From Jeotgalibaca sp. MA1X17-3 (GTDB lineage: Bacteria > Bacillota > Bacilli > Lactobacillales > Aerococcaceae): a DNA stretch of 64,000 nt. Both the position numbers and the translations under genes were made by a program. The notes under the pieces are model-generated. The model was not told the DNA's origin. It saw only the letters and a program-made list of their open reading frames with translations, and did no database searches. Within the stretch, counting starts at the first letter, position 1. Each line of letters begins with the position of its first letter. The stretch is from the NCBI RefSeq assembly GCF_021513155.1, contig NZ_CP090983.1, positions 137,501-201,500 on the forward strand. The letters run 5' to 3'. Shown one piece after another: positions 40,491 to 53,553 of this stretch.

Positions 40491-41930
40491 ATGGAACAAG
40501 CGACAAATAAAAAAGGTGGGAAATCTACTGTTCAACGCTTTGGAAGCTATCTAAGCGGAATGGTGATGCCAAATATTGGTGCATTTATTGCTTGGGGATT
40601 AATTACAGCTTTATTCATTCCAGATGGCTGGTTACCAAACGAATCTCTAGCTACTATGGTTGGTCCAATGTTAACGTTCCTATTGCCGTTGTTGATTGCC
40701 TATCAAGGTGGATCAACTGTTTATGGTCAACGCGGAGCGGTAGTTGGTGCAATCGCAACAATGGGAGTCATCATGGGAGCTCCAGATGTGCCGATGTTAA
40801 TTGGTGCAATGGCATTAGGTCCTTTAGGCGGATATTCCATTAAGAAATTTGATGAGATTTTTGGAAAACATATCAAAACAGGGTTGGAAATGCTTGTCAA
40901 TAACTTTTCAAGTGGAATTATTGGATTCATTTTAGCTATTGTAGCTTTTTATGCAATAGGACCTGCAGTATCTAGTCTTACAAACTTGTTAGCAAATGGT
41001 GTAGAGTGGATTATGAACGCTGGTTTACTACCATTAACTAATATCTTCATTGAACCTGCTAAAATTCTATTTTTAAATAATGCTATCAATCATGGTATTT
41101 TAACTCCAATTGGAATTGAACAAGCCGCTTCTGCTGGTAAATCCGTTCTATTCTTATTAGAAGCAAATCCAGGACCTGGTTTTGGTCTTTTAATTGCTTA
41201 TACTCTTTTTGGTAAAGGTGCAGCTAAATCTTCAGCTGTGGGAGCTTCCTTCATTCACCTAGTTGGTGGAATTCATGAAATTTACTTCCCATATGTACTA
41301 ATGAAACCTGCTATGTTCCTTGCAGTAATTGCAGGTGGAGTAGCTGGAACATTTACAAACGTTATTTTGGATGCTGGTTTAGTAGCAGCAGCTTCTCCAG
41401 GTTCAATCGTTGCCGTTCTAGCAATGACCGCTAAAGGAAGTTATTTTGGAGTCATCATGGGCGTATTAGTAGGGGCAATTGTTTCTTTCTTAGTCGCTAT
41501 GTTTATTTTAAAATTAGATAAATCAGAAGATCTTGATGATACATTCTCAGCTTCTGTTGAACAAGCACAAGCTGCTAAAGCACAATCTAAAGGACAAGCT
41601 GCTTCTGTATCTACACAACAAGTTGTTGAAACATCTTCTACAGTAGATGAGCATATTTCTAAAGTTATCTTCGCTTGTGATGCTGGAATGGGCTCTAGTG
41701 CAATGGGTGCATCTTTAATGCGTAAAAAAGTTCAAGATGCAGGATTAGATATGCCTGTAACCAATTCATCCATCAGCAATTTAAAAGATGAAGATGGTTT
41801 GCTAGTAATTACTCAAGAAGAACTAACAGAACGAGCAAAACAAAAAGCACCAAATGCAGTACACGTTTCTGTAGATAATTTCTTAAGCAGTCCTAAATAT
41901 GCTGAAATTATTGAACAATTAAAGAATTAA
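40491..41930 (+). CDS. mtlA: PTS mannitol transporter subunit IICB
   Basis: 479 residues. The EIIC domain (about 1-340) has eight or more membrane helices and the substrate-site motif GGIHEIYFPYV; a flexible Ala/Gln/Ser linker (about 350-385) joins it to the IIB domain with the phosphocysteine loop FACDAGMGSSAMG (about residue 395). EIIA is separate (mtlF). Imports mannitol as mannitol 1-phosphate. Strong AGGAGG; a terminator follows, so mtlRFD will be read less than mtlA. Confidence 0.96.
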   Translation: MEQATNKKGGKSTVQRFGSYLSGMVMPNIGAFIAWGLITALFIPDGWLPNESLATMVGPMLTFLLPLLIAYQGGSTVYGQRGAVVGAIATMGVIMGAPDVPMLIGAMALGPLGGYSIKKFDEIFGKHIKTGLEMLVNNFSSGIIGFILAIVAFYAIGPAVSSLTNLLANGVEWIMNAGLLPLTNIFIEPAKILFLNNAINHGILTPIGIEQAASAGKSVLFLLEANPGPGFGLLIAYTLFGKGAAKSSAVGASFIHLVGGIHEIYFPYVLMKPAMFLAVIAGGVAGTFTNVILDAGLVAAASPGSIVAVLAMTAKGSYFGVIMGVLVGAIVSFLVAMFILKLDKSEDLDDTFSASVEQAQAAKAQSKGQAASVSTQQVVETSSTVDEHISKVIFACDAGMGSSAMGASLMRKKVQDAGLDMPVTNSSISNLKDEDGLLVITQEELTERAKQKAPNAVHVSVDNFLSSPKYAEIIEQLKN

Positions 41931-41936
41931 CAAAAT

Positions 41937-41963
41937 AAAAGCAGTGATTCATTCACTGCTTTT
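41937..41963 (+). terminator. terminator after mtlA
   Basis: AAAAGCAGTGA-loop-TCACTGCTTTT followed by a T-rich tail; partial termination would lower mtlR-mtlF-mtlD expression relative to mtlA. Confidence 0.8.
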
Positions 41964-42030
41964 CTATGTTTTTTTCTTTTTCCAAACCAACTAAAAAATA
42001 AAATTTAGAAGTTAGAAAAGAGGGGGAACT

Positions 42031-44109
42031 TTGTTTCTATCTAGTCGGGAAAAAAATATTGTTCAAATTTTACTTGAACAAAAAAATGGAATGACCGTTG
42101 ACTATTTAAGCAAAAAATTAAATGTTAGCAAACGAACCATTTATCGTGAAATTTCCAGCTTAGAGAGTTCCTTAGCCCCTCTTCAACTTCAATTGGTCCG
42201 AGAATCTGACGGCTATCAATTAATGGGTGAAGAATCAGCCCTAAGCGACTTGAAACAGCAGATGAATCAATCACCAAACGAATTAAGTGTCCAGCAAAGA
42301 CAAAGTCTTTTAGTTATCCAACTGTTAATGGAAGAGCACGAAGTAAAAATGGAGTATCTAGCTAATGAATTGGGAGTTAGCATTAGTACTATCCAATCTG
42401 ATCTTCAATCTATTGAAGAATTGTTTGAAGCTTACCAAATTGATATCATTCGCAAAAAAGCAAAAGGAATTAAAGCAATAGCGTTAGAAACAAATCGTAG
42501 ATTGATTATAACCGGCTTGATTACAAGCGAAATTAATTCATACAACTTTTTTTCCTTATTTATGAAGGATCAGGAAGACAATAGAGAAAAATTTGAAAAT
42601 TCTGCTAACCCTTTCCTCAAGCTGTTGAATTTTGATGATGTCAAACAAGCCTATCTAGCGATTAAAGATATTTCAACCATTTATTTTAAAGAGGTAACTG
42701 ATATTCAGTACCAACGGTTAGTTATTTTACTTAGTTTATCAATCAAGCGTATGAGGGACGGAGAGTATGTCTCCAGTTTAATGATCGATGAAAATATAAA
42801 ATCAGAATTACAAGAAAATAACTCGAGAATTAGCCGAGAGATATTGAACCATCTACAAACCATAGATATTATCGAAAGCTTTTCTTTGGCAGAAGTTTTC
42901 TTTTTAGCTTTACAGTTCCAAGGACTTAGCGTTCAACTAATTAGCGAATTTTCTGAAAACTATAATTTAAAATTAGATTATAAAATTCGAAAATTGATTC
43001 GTCTAGTATCTGAAGAGATGAAATGGAATTTCTATCACGATGAAACACTCATTAAAGATTTAACAGCTCATTTAGCCGCTGCTTTAAATCGTGCGAAAGC
43101 ACCTATGCCAGAAAGTAACAATTTTTTACTGACTAAAATTTATGACGAGTATCCTGAACTCAGTCTTTCCATCAAGCAAAATCTAAAAGAAATATTTCCA
43201 AAAACGGTATTCTTATCTAATGAAGTCATTTACATCGTCATTCACTTCGCTTCCTCCTATGAAAGGAATATACAAAAACCAACTCTATCCGCTTTAGTAA
43301 TTTGTTCAAGTGGAGTTGGAACTGCAAAAATACTAGAAAGTCGACTTCGGAAAAACATTCCTGAAATAAAAGAAATAAAAATTTCTCGTATTTCTCAATT
43401 ACCCACTATTAAAGTAGAAGAATATGACCTCATCCTTTCCACTATTTTTTTACAGGGGTTTAACTCTGAATACAAAGTCGTCACTCCTTTACTTATGGAA
43501 GATGAAGTAAAAAGTATTAAACATTATATCCGTAAACATACTTCTAAAAAAGGACAGAAGATAAAGCGAAAGATAGATGATATCGTACCAGAACATACAG
43601 ATAATGATTTCAGAGGTTTTTATGAAAAAATAAGTGAAGCAAATATCATTTTAGATTACTTTGATATTATAAAAGTTACAGATGAAACTGAATTGAGTTC
43701 TATTCTAAGTAAAATTAGTCAACAGTTAGAAGGTACCATCTTAAATAATCCAGAGCAAGTAAAATTGCAACTAGAAAGAAGAATGGAGCTAACACCTATT
43801 GGTCTTCCCGAAACAAATATGGCTTTATTTCATACCATCGACTCAAGTATACAAAAACCTTACTTTGGTATTTATGAATTAACACATCCAATCATGATTC
43901 AAGCCATTGATCAACAGCCTATTCAAATGAATAGAATTTTATTGATGTTGGGACCAGATCCATTAAGTGAACATACACAAGAAATTTTAGGGTCCATTAG
44001 TTCGTCCATTGTTGCAAGTTCAAAAAATAGTAAGCTATTTAATAACGGTACAAAAGAAGAAATTCGTAATTACTTAAGTAAAATATTTTTAAGAAAAATA
44101 AAAAAATAA
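42031..44109 (+). CDS. mtlR: mannitol operon activator MtlR (PRD-containing)
   Basis: 692 residues. N-terminal HTH (MTVDYLSKKLNVSKRTIYREIS), a second winged helix (MEYLANELGVSISTIQSDL), two PRD domains (about 190-400), an EIIB-like domain (LVICSSGVGTAKILESRL) and a C-terminal EIIA-like domain. Activity is tuned by phosphorylation through the PTS. The start is TTG, five bases after GAGGGGGAAC. Unusual order: it lies between mtlA and mtlF. Confidence 0.94.
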   Translation: MFLSSREKNIVQILLEQKNGMTVDYLSKKLNVSKRTIYREISSLESSLAPLQLQLVRESDGYQLMGEESALSDLKQQMNQSPNELSVQQRQSLLVIQLLMEEHEVKMEYLANELGVSISTIQSDLQSIEELFEAYQIDIIRKKAKGIKAIALETNRRLIITGLITSEINSYNFFSLFMKDQEDNREKFENSANPFLKLLNFDDVKQAYLAIKDISTIYFKEVTDIQYQRLVILLSLSIKRMRDGEYVSSLMIDENIKSELQENNSRISREILNHLQTIDIIESFSLAEVFFLALQFQGLSVQLISEFSENYNLKLDYKIRKLIRLVSEEMKWNFYHDETLIKDLTAHLAAALNRAKAPMPESNNFLLTKIYDEYPELSLSIKQNLKEIFPKTVFLSNEVIYIVIHFASSYERNIQKPTLSALVICSSGVGTAKILESRLRKNIPEIKEIKISRISQLPTIKVEEYDLILSTIFLQGFNSEYKVVTPLLMEDEVKSIKHYIRKHTSKKGQKIKRKIDDIVPEHTDNDFRGFYEKISEANIILDYFDIIKVTDETELSSILSKISQQLEGTILNNPEQVKLQLERRMELTPIGLPETNMALFHTIDSSIQKPYFGIYELTHPIMIQAIDQQPIQMNRILLMLGPDPLSEHTQEILGSISSSIVASSKNSKLFNNGTKEEIRNYLSKIFLRKIKK

Positions 44110-44123
44110 AGTGAGGGTTTATA

Positions 44124-44564
44124 ATGGAAATTTTAGAAAAGAAAAGTATCAAACTAAATCAATCATTTACAACTAAAGAAGAGGCAATCAAAGCGGCGGG
44201 ACAATTGTTAGTCGATAGCAATTATGTCGACCAAAATTACGTAGATTCTATGTTAGAACGAGAAGGAAAAGCTTCTACTTATATGGGGAACTTCATTGCA
44301 ATCCCTCATGGTACAGATGAATCTAAAAAATTAATCCAATCATCCGGAATTTCTGTTGTTCAAATCCCTGATGGTGTAAACTTTGGTACTGCAGATGCTG
44401 AAAAGCTTGTTACTGTAGTTTTTGGTATTGCAGGTGTAGGAAACGAACATTTAGATATCCTATCTCAAATTGCAATTTATTGTTCTGAAATAGAAAACGT
44501 TGCAAAACTTGCAAGTGCTCAATCCGAAGATGAGATTATTAATTTGCTAGGAGGAATTGAATAA
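44124..44564 (+). CDS. mtlF: PTS mannitol-specific EIIA
   Basis: 146 residues with the EIIA-Mtl phosphohistidine in AIPHGTDES (His near 64). Follows mtlR with a 14-base gap and overlaps mtlD as TAATG. Passes phosphate from HPr to MtlA. Confidence 0.95.
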   Translation: MEILEKKSIKLNQSFTTKEEAIKAAGQLLVDSNYVDQNYVDSMLEREGKASTYMGNFIAIPHGTDESKKLIQSSGISVVQIPDGVNFGTADAEKLVTVVFGIAGVGNEHLDILSQIAIYCSEIENVAKLASAQSEDEIINLLGGIE

Positions 44565-45712
44565 TGCAAGCTATTCATTTTGGTGGAGGAAATATTGGTC
44601 GTGGATTTATCGGAGAAGTTCTAAATAAAAATGGTATGGAAGTTACTTTTGTAGACGTAAATGAAGCTATCATTGATGCATTAAATACAAATAAAAGGTA
44701 CACGATTGAATTAGCTGAAGAAGGGAATCCTGAGGTTGAGGTTGATCGAGTAAAAGGAATTAATAGTAGCGAGCATCCTGACGCTGTCGTAGAAGCATTT
44801 GAAAAAGCAGTTCTTGTTACAACAGCAATAGGTCCTAAAATTTTACCGTACATTGCTCCTTTAATTGCTAAAGGAATTAAAAAACGTAACGATCAAAAAA
44901 TAGAACAACCACTAGATATCATTGCTTGTGAAAACATGATCGGTGGGAGTGATTTTTTAAAACTTGAAGTTCTAAAGCATTTAGATGAAGCAGATAAAGT
45001 GTATACAGAAAAATACATTGGTTTCCCTAACGCTGCAGTAGACCGCATCGTACCTTTACAAAGCCATGATGACGTTTTACGAGTAACCGTAGAGCCTTAC
45101 AAAGAATGGGTTATTGATCAAAGTCAGCTAAAGAATAAAGAACTTCATTTGGAAGGTGTTCACTATGCTGAAGCTCTAGAACCATTTATTGAAAGAAAGC
45201 TTTTCACCGTGAATACTGGACATGCAACTACAGCTTACAACGGACGATATGCCGGGCATCATACAGTTGACGAAGCGATGCAAGATGAAGCCGTTGTAGA
45301 GCAAGTTAAGGCAGTACTGAATGAAACTGGAGCTTTAATGGTTAAGAAATGGGGATTTGATCCAGTAGAACATCAGCAATACATTGACAAGATTCTATCC
45401 CGCTTTGCAAATTCTTACATCGTAGATGAATTGACTCGCGTTGGCAGAACGCCAATTCGTAAACTAGGTTATGATGAGCGATTCATTAGACCAATGCGTG
45501 AAGCTTATGAACGTTCTTTAAGTACGGATGCACTCGTTCGCACCGTTGCTAAAGTATTAGCTTACCGTGACGAGAACGATGAAGAAAGTACAGAATTAGA
45601 AAAAATGCTTCTTGAAGAAAGTGTTGAAACAGTAGTAAGTCGCGTGACAGGATTAAAAGAACAAAAATTAATCGATCAAATTGTTGAAGCATATAATCAA
45701 TTAAATAAATAA
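44564..45712 (+). CDS. mtlD: mannitol-1-phosphate 5-dehydrogenase
   Basis: 382 residues, Rossmann start AIHFGGGNIGRGFIGEVL, catalytic signature KLFTVNTGHATTAYNGRYAGH (shown in part, Lys and His active-site region near 213-233). Oxidises mannitol 1-phosphate to fructose 6-phosphate with NAD. Its ATG overlaps the mtlF stop. Confidence 0.97.
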   Translation: MQAIHFGGGNIGRGFIGEVLNKNGMEVTFVDVNEAIIDALNTNKRYTIELAEEGNPEVEVDRVKGINSSEHPDAVVEAFEKAVLVTTAIGPKILPYIAPLIAKGIKKRNDQKIEQPLDIIACENMIGGSDFLKLEVLKHLDEADKVYTEKYIGFPNAAVDRIVPLQSHDDVLRVTVEPYKEWVIDQSQLKNKELHLEGVHYAEALEPFIERKLFTVNTGHATTAYNGRYAGHHTVDEAMQDEAVVEQVKAVLNETGALMVKKWGFDPVEHQQYIDKILSRFANSYIVDELTRVGRTPIRKLGYDERFIRPMREAYERSLSTDALVRTVAKVLAYRDENDEESTELEKMLLEESVETVVSRVTGLKEQKLIDQIVEAYNQLNK

Positions 45713-45720
45713 AACGAAAT

Positions 45721-45762
45721 ACAAAAAAACTTCCTTCGAAATATCGAGGGAAGTTTTTTTGT
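45721..45762. terminator. bidirectional terminator between mtlD and lacZ
   Basis: ACAAAAAAACTTCC-loop-GGGAAGTTTTTTTGT between convergent genes. Confidence 0.88.
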
Positions 45763-45771
45763 TAGAAATGA

Positions 45772-48858
<3,087 letters not shown>

Positions 48859-49073
48859 TTAATTTATTCATTTTTTCTATCTTAAAATTGTCTCCCTAAA
48901 AATAGCTTAGCATATTGAATAGAAAGAACCAATAGGACCTCTACTCTTTTTACGAAAAATACATGACCCAACGTAACTTGTTAGTCTCTTTTTGTTAATG
49001 GAGAAAGTATTATGGTATGATCTTGATGAAGAACTACGGATTATTTTAAATGAATTTATAAGGATGTGAAGAA

Positions 49074-49277
49074 ATGGATGGTAAAAAAAGAGAAAATATA
49101 AAAGTTGGAGCACTAGTAGATATCGTATTAAAAAAAGATCAACGTACGGGCACATTAACAAGAGGTCATGTTAAACGAATTTTAACGAACAGTGCGAAGC
49201 ACCCACATGGCATTAAAGTTATGCTAAATGAGGCCAACCAGGTTGGACGAGTTCAGGCCGTTTTAGAGGACAACTAG
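49074..49277 (+). CDS. ywbE: YwbE family protein
   Basis: 67 residues, small basic beta-rich protein: GALVDIVLKKDQRTGTLTRG followed by HPHGIKVMLNEANQVGRVQAVL, the conserved YwbE pattern. Function unknown in the family. Start ATG preceded by AAGGATG. Single gene. Confidence 0.88.
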   Translation: MDGKKRENIKVGALVDIVLKKDQRTGTLTRGHVKRILTNSAKHPHGIKVMLNEANQVGRVQAVLEDN

Positions 49278-49567
49278 ATTATATTGTATAAGAATTTTTT
49301 TGAATGAACTCATTCGAAAAACAGATTTTCAATAAAAAAATATGTGAAAAAATATAAATAGATCATGTTTTTTATGAATTTTATCTATTTATATTACAAT
49401 GATGTTAAATGTATAATTTTTACTTAAAAGACTGTACTTTCTTTTAATAAGCAGTTATACTAAATTAATGAGTTCGATATGAAAGCGTTTGAAAAAACCT
49501 CTGTAGATTATAATTTTTTAAATAAAATATGTATGTGTTTCAACAGACTAAACAAGGTGGTGAGAAT

Positions 49568-49930
49568 ATGGAGTGGAGTGATCGTTTGTTTCCAGAATTT
49601 GCAAGAGCAGTAAGATATAAGATTCCTGTAGAAGGTGATTTATTTTTGCGTCAGTGTGCTTCTGGGACGAATATTTTTCATTTGCCAGCTTCGTATCGCT
49701 ATCCTACTGGTAATATCCCAGGTTATTTTACTAGTTTAAATTGGAACGAAAATTTTATTGTCTTAGAAAAAGAACGTAAAGAACACAATGAATATTTTAT
49801 CGTTGATCGTCGTTTAGAAACAGTAAAGGGACCTTTTAGTTTGAAAGAGTATAAAGAAACATGTAAGAAGAATCAAATATTTTTATCATTGATTCCTGTA
49901 TCAGAGATGGACTGGATCATTAATATTTAA
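49568..49930 (+). CDS. hypothetical protein
   Basis: 120 residues starting MEWSDRLFPEFARAVRY with AAGGTGGTGAG in front; an upstream in-frame ATG at 49529 lacks a ribosome binding site. No family recognised; no signal or membrane helix, slightly basic, with aromatic-rich central part. The 290 bases in front hold only A/T-rich sequence and a weak promoter. A hairpin with T tail follows. Confidence 0.65.
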   Translation: MEWSDRLFPEFARAVRYKIPVEGDLFLRQCASGTNIFHLPASYRYPTGNIPGYFTSLNWNENFIVLEKERKEHNEYFIVDRRLETVKGPFSLKEYKETCKKNQIFLSLIPVSEMDWIINI

Positions 49931-49933
49931 AAA

Positions 49934-49970
49934 AGAAGTTGAGGGCTAATCTCTCAACTTTATTTTTTTG
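49934..49970 (+). terminator. terminator
   Basis: AAGTTGAG-loop-CTCAACTT followed by TATTTTTTTG. Confidence 0.75.
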
Positions 49971-50061
49971 AAAATTTTCTTTATCTTCTCTTTCTATTTG
50001 TTATAATGTTAAGAATGGTACGTCAACATACTATTTTAAAAAAGAGTAAGGAGGATTTTCT

Positions 50062-50507
50062 ATGTGGAGTATAAAAAAATTTAATGAATTATCTGTTTAT
50101 GAACTACAAGAAATTTATTCTCTACGTGTGAAAGTCTTTATTGTAGAACAAAATTGTCCTTATCAAGATGTAGATGATAAAGATATACAGAGTATCCATT
50201 TATTTAAAAAAAGAGTGAAAAAATAGTTGCATACGCACGTCTTATTCCTAATAAAGAAAGCATTCACTTAGGTAGAGTGGTTGTTCACCCTGATTATCGA
50301 AACCAAGGATATGCAAAAGAACTTTTACAGAAAGCCTTGCATTATTCTGATGAAAAGTACCAAGGTCTCCCTGTATATGCTCAAGCACAAGCACATTTAC
50401 AAGGTTTTTATGGCTATTTTGGCTTTCAAGCTATCTCAGATATTTATTTAGAAGATGATATCCCTCATATAGATATGATTCGGTCAGGAGGGACATCCAG
50501 TGAATAA
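50062..50507 (+). pseudogene. GNAT N-acetyltransferase, frameshifted
   Basis: ElaA-like GNAT acetyltransferase split by one missing base. The first part begins at 50062 with strong AAGGAGG (MWSIKKFNELSVYELQEIYSLR) and runs to KDIQSIHLFKK; after the A7 run at 50206-50212 the frame is lost. With eight A it continues KSEKIVAYARLIPNKESIHLGRVVVHPDYRNQGYAKELLQ, where RNQGYA is the acetyl-CoA loop. About 148 residues if restored. Coupled to a small membrane protein. One of five genes in the window missing exactly one base. Confidence 0.85.
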
Positions 50508-50673
50508 ATATACATATGCGATCCTCATTTCATTAGCAAGTTTAGTGATTAATATTTGGATTCTCAAACAACAAAGAGCAGGAATTACAATTGAGCCAAA
50601 TAAAAAAAGAAATCTAGAACGAACCTCCTATGGACTGATTATTATTGCTGCTTTATTTTTAACATTTGGATAG
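50500..50673 (+). CDS. small two-helix membrane protein
   Basis: 57 residues, starting at GTG inside the last codons of the acetyltransferase gene, with AGGAGG at proper spacing. Two hydrophobic helices (YAILISLASLVINIWIL and GLIIIAALFLTFG) flank a basic loop (EPNKKRNLERTSYG). No family recognised. Translational coupling suggests the two products work together or the gene simply rides along. Confidence 0.7.
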   Translation: MNKYTYAILISLASLVINIWILKQQRAGITIEPNKKRNLERTSYGLIIIAALFLTFG

Positions 50674-50674
50674 A

Positions 50675-50709
50675 AAAAGTGGTGCGAATTAAAAATTCAC
50701 ACCACTTTT
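50675..50709. terminator. bidirectional terminator
   Basis: AAAAGTGGTG(CG)AATT-loop-AATT(CA)CACCACTTTT, between the membrane protein and glnA. Confidence 0.88.
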
Positions 50710-50712
50710 ATT

Positions 50713-52047
50713 TTAATAGATATTTAAGTACTGTTCTCTTTCCCATTCCGTTACTTGCATGATATACGTTTCAACTTCGATTTCTTTTGCTTCCTTAAAG
50801 TTTCTACTAATATGTTTACCTAGAGCCTCCAAAACTAAGGGATCTTTGTCTAGTTCAATCAAGGCCTCACCTAGATTTTTAGGTAAATCATGAATATCAT
50901 TAGCATATCGCTCTTCTTTATCCATCGTATAAATATTACGATCAATTGGAACAGGAAGAGGTAGATCATTTTCAATACCATCAAGACCAGAAGCCAAAAG
51001 AACAGCAAGAGCTAAGTATGGATTTGTTGATGGATCAACACTACGTAATTCAACACGAGTGGATAATCCACGAGAATTTGGTATACGAACTAAAGGAGAT
51101 CGATTTTGAGTACTCCAGGCAATATAAACAGGAGCTTCATAACCAGGAACTAGGCGTTTATAAGAGTTGATGATTGGATTACAGATTGCCGTATATCCAG
51201 GAGCATGTTTTAATAGTCCCGCAATAAATTGATAGGCAGCACGACTCAATTGCTTTTCATCATCTTCATCAAAAAATACATTTTTATCTCCATTAAACAA
51301 TGACATATTACAGTGCATTCCTGATCCATTTATACCAAAAACAGGTTTTGGCATAAATGTTGCATGTAAACCATGCTTTCTGGCAACTGTTTTGACAATC
51401 AATTTAAATGTCTGAATATTATCACACGCCTCTACCGCACTCGAATATTTCCAATCAATTTCATGTTGTCCAGATGCTACTTCATGGTGGCTGGCTTCAA
51501 TTTCAAATCCAAGCGCCTCTAATTCCAATACAATATCTCGGCGACAATCTTCTCCTAAATCATTGGGAGCTAAATCAAAATAGCCACCTTCATCATTTAA
51601 ATCTAAACTCGGTTTACCATTTTCATCTAGTTTAAAAAGAAAGAACTCGGGTTCTGGCCCCAAATTGAAGTCAGTAAATCCTAGTGTTTCCATTTTCTTC
51701 AATACTCTTTTTAAATTACTGCGTGGGTCCCCTGCAAATGGAGTACCGTCAGTCTGATATATATCGCATATGAAACGAGCAATCTTACCTTCTTTTACTT
51801 CCCATGGAAATACCAAAAATGTATCTAAATCAGGGTGAAGATACATATCACTTTCTTCAATGCGTACAAAACCTTCAATGGAAGAGCCATCAAACATCAA
51901 TTTATTATCCAAAACTTTTTGTAATTGACTGATGGGAACTTCTACATTTTTAATGGTTCCTAGTATATCTGTAAACATTAAGCGTAAATAATGTACATTC
52001 TCTTCTTTTACTTTTGTTATAATATCTTCCATGGTATATTTGCCCAT
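50713..52047 (-). CDS. glnA: glutamine synthetase type I
   Basis: 444 residues, GSI-alpha form of Firmicutes. Motifs [44 protein letters not shown] and [13 protein letters not shown]; it lacks the adenylylation loop. Second gene of the glnRA operon; the two genes are separated by 84 bases. Confidence 0.98.
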   Translation of the reverse strand: MGKYTMEDIITKVKEENVHYLRLMFTDILGTIKNVEVPISQLQKVLDNKLMFDGSSIEGFVRIEESDMYLHPDLDTFLVFPWEVKEGKIARFICDIYQTDGTPFAGDPRSNLKRVLKKMETLGFTDFNLGPEPEFFLFKLDENGKPSLDLNDEGGYFDLAPNDLGEDCRRDIVLELEALGFEIEASHHEVASGQHEIDWKYSSAVEACDNIQTFKLIVKTVARKHGLHATFMPKPVFGINGSGMHCNMSLFNGDKNVFFDEDDEKQLSRAAYQFIAGLLKHAPGYTAICNPIINSYKRLVPGYEAPVYIAWSTQNRSPLVRIPNSRGLSTRVELRSVDPSTNPYLALAVLLASGLDGIENDLPLPVPIDRNIYTMDKEERYANDIHDLPKNLGEALIELDKDPLVLEALGKHISRNFKEAKEIEVETYIMQVTEWEREQYLNIY

Positions 52048-52131
52048 TTATTTAAACATCCCTTTCAGTACCTCTTCGTCTCATTTAACGACTGTTTTTT
52101 AATAGTTGTTATTCATTTTCTAAATAAAGAG

Positions 52132-52509
52132 TCATCTACCCCAATTATTTTTATCTCTCGGATTAAACGTACTTGCATTCATTATTTCTTTATAAAGAAT
52201 TCGTCTTACGTCATCATCTGTGAGAGGTTCATTTTTATTTTCTTCTACTTGTTTCTGTTCTGACATTGCCGTCTCATATATACGTCGTATAGCAGTAATA
52301 TTGAGTCCTTCTGAAAGATAGTCTTTTATTTCTAATAAGCGATCTACATCATTTAAAGAAAACATACGACGATTTGTATCTGTTCGATGTGGAGAGACAA
52401 GTCCTTGTTCTTCGTAATAACGAATTTGTCTAGCAGTAAGATCTGCCAACTGCATCACTGTACCAATCGTAAATACAGACATAGAACGGCGGAATTCCTT
52501 CTCTTTCAT
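52132..52509 (-). CDS. glnR: MerR-family nitrogen regulator GlnR
   Basis: 125 residues, MerR winged helix with MQLADLTARQIRYYEEQGLV (recognition region about 19-38) and NRRMFSLNDVDRLLEIKDYL, then a helical C-terminus involved in feedback by glutamine synthetase. ATG preceded by GGAGGAG. Directly upstream of glnA. Confidence 0.94.
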   Translation of the reverse strand: MKEKEFRRSMSVFTIGTVMQLADLTARQIRYYEEQGLVSPHRTDTNRRMFSLNDVDRLLEIKDYLSEGLNITAIRRIYETAMSEQKQVEENKNEPLTDDDVRRILYKEIMNASTFNPRDKNNWGR

Positions 52510-52728
52510 TTAATCTCCTCCATTTTTTATTACCTTCTATTCTGACTCTACTTTACGAAAAAAATTTCTATCTTTTTGTGATTAGTTGACAAATTGTTAC
52601 TTAATTGTTTGAATGTCTTTAGAATATAGCACAAAAAAATAAGAGTCAAAATTTTTATGACATGATATGTTATGTTTCTTAACATACGCTATTTTATATA
52701 GAAAAACAAGTCTTTCTATAATTAGATA

Positions 52729-52766
52729 CAAAAAAAGCCGAAACAGTTCAGACTGTATCAGCTTTG
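52729..52766 (-). terminator. terminator after the nitroreductase gene
   Basis: AAAGCTGATACAGT-loop-ACTGTTTCGGCTTT with TTTTTTG on the minus strand. Confidence 0.78.
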
Positions 52767-52776
52767 CTATCATTAT

Positions 52777-53379
52777 TTATTCAAAAATGCGGAAACGTTC
52801 TTCATCATCCATATATGCTTTTCCTTCTGCTGGTGTTTCGATTGACCCAAAAGGCATCTGTGCTCTTAATTTCCAGGTAGATGGAAGGTTCCATTCGTTT
52901 GCTACATCACTATCAATCAATGGATTATAATGTTGTAGACTTGCGCCAATTTCATTCTCAGCAAGAGCTGTCCAAACATTTACGGAAGCAATTCCTGAAC
53001 TTTGCTCTGACCAAATTGGGAAATTATCTGCATAAAGAGCAAAATTCTCTTGTAATCCACGTACTACTTCTTCATCTTCATAGAAGAGGATTGTACCGTA
53101 ACCTGCTCTAAAAGAGTTTATTTTTTCTTGTGTTGCTTGAAATGCCTCTTCTGTAGGAACTACTTTTCTTAAGTTTTCTTCCACAATTTCCCAAACTTTT
53201 AGATGTTGATCATTGAATAAAACTACTACTCGAGAAGTTTGAGCATTAAAAGAACTTGGGCTTTCCTTTACTACTTCTTTAACTAACTTTGTAATTTCAC
53301 TGTTCTCTAAAGAAACGTTCTTTCCTAAATGGTAAATAGATCGACGATTCTTTAATAATTCAATCGTATTTGTTTTCAT
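52777..53379 (-). CDS. nitroreductase family protein (YdgI/HBN type)
   Basis: 200 residues, FMN-dependent oxidoreductase fold: LLKNRRSIYHLG (FMN phosphate), SPSSFNAQTSRVVVLF and GIASVNVWTALAENEIGASLQHYNP. Acts as a homodimer in the cytoplasm; substrate not visible. Preceded by AGGAGG. Confidence 0.88.
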   Translation of the reverse strand: MKTNTIELLKNRRSIYHLGKNVSLENSEITKLVKEVVKESPSSFNAQTSRVVVLFNDQHLKVWEIVEENLRKVVPTEEAFQATQEKINSFRAGYGTILFYEDEEVVRGLQENFALYADNFPIWSEQSSGIASVNVWTALAENEIGASLQHYNPLIDSDVANEWNLPSTWKLRAQMPFGSIETPAEGKAYMDDEERFRIFE

Positions 53380-53553
53380 AAAATTTTCCTCCTAATAATA
53401 GTACTAATTCGAACTATTATAGTATATCACTTATCAATAATAAGTGACATAATTATGCTTTGTTTTCTTTGAATAATGATACTTCTCTAATTTTGTAGTA
53501 CAATTCTAAGGAACGTACCAATCTTTATGATTAAATTAGTTAGGAGTTTTTTT

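Noticed and set aside
49480..49493. Possible cre site TGAAAGCGTTTGAA before the hypothetical gene at 49568
   Set aside because: Two mismatches in the conserved right half; too weak to call.
52570..52600. GlnR-like palindrome TTGTCAACTAATCACAA upstream of glnR
   Set aside because: The half-sites look right but the spacing is five bases, not the seven of the known GlnR/TnrA box, so I only note it.
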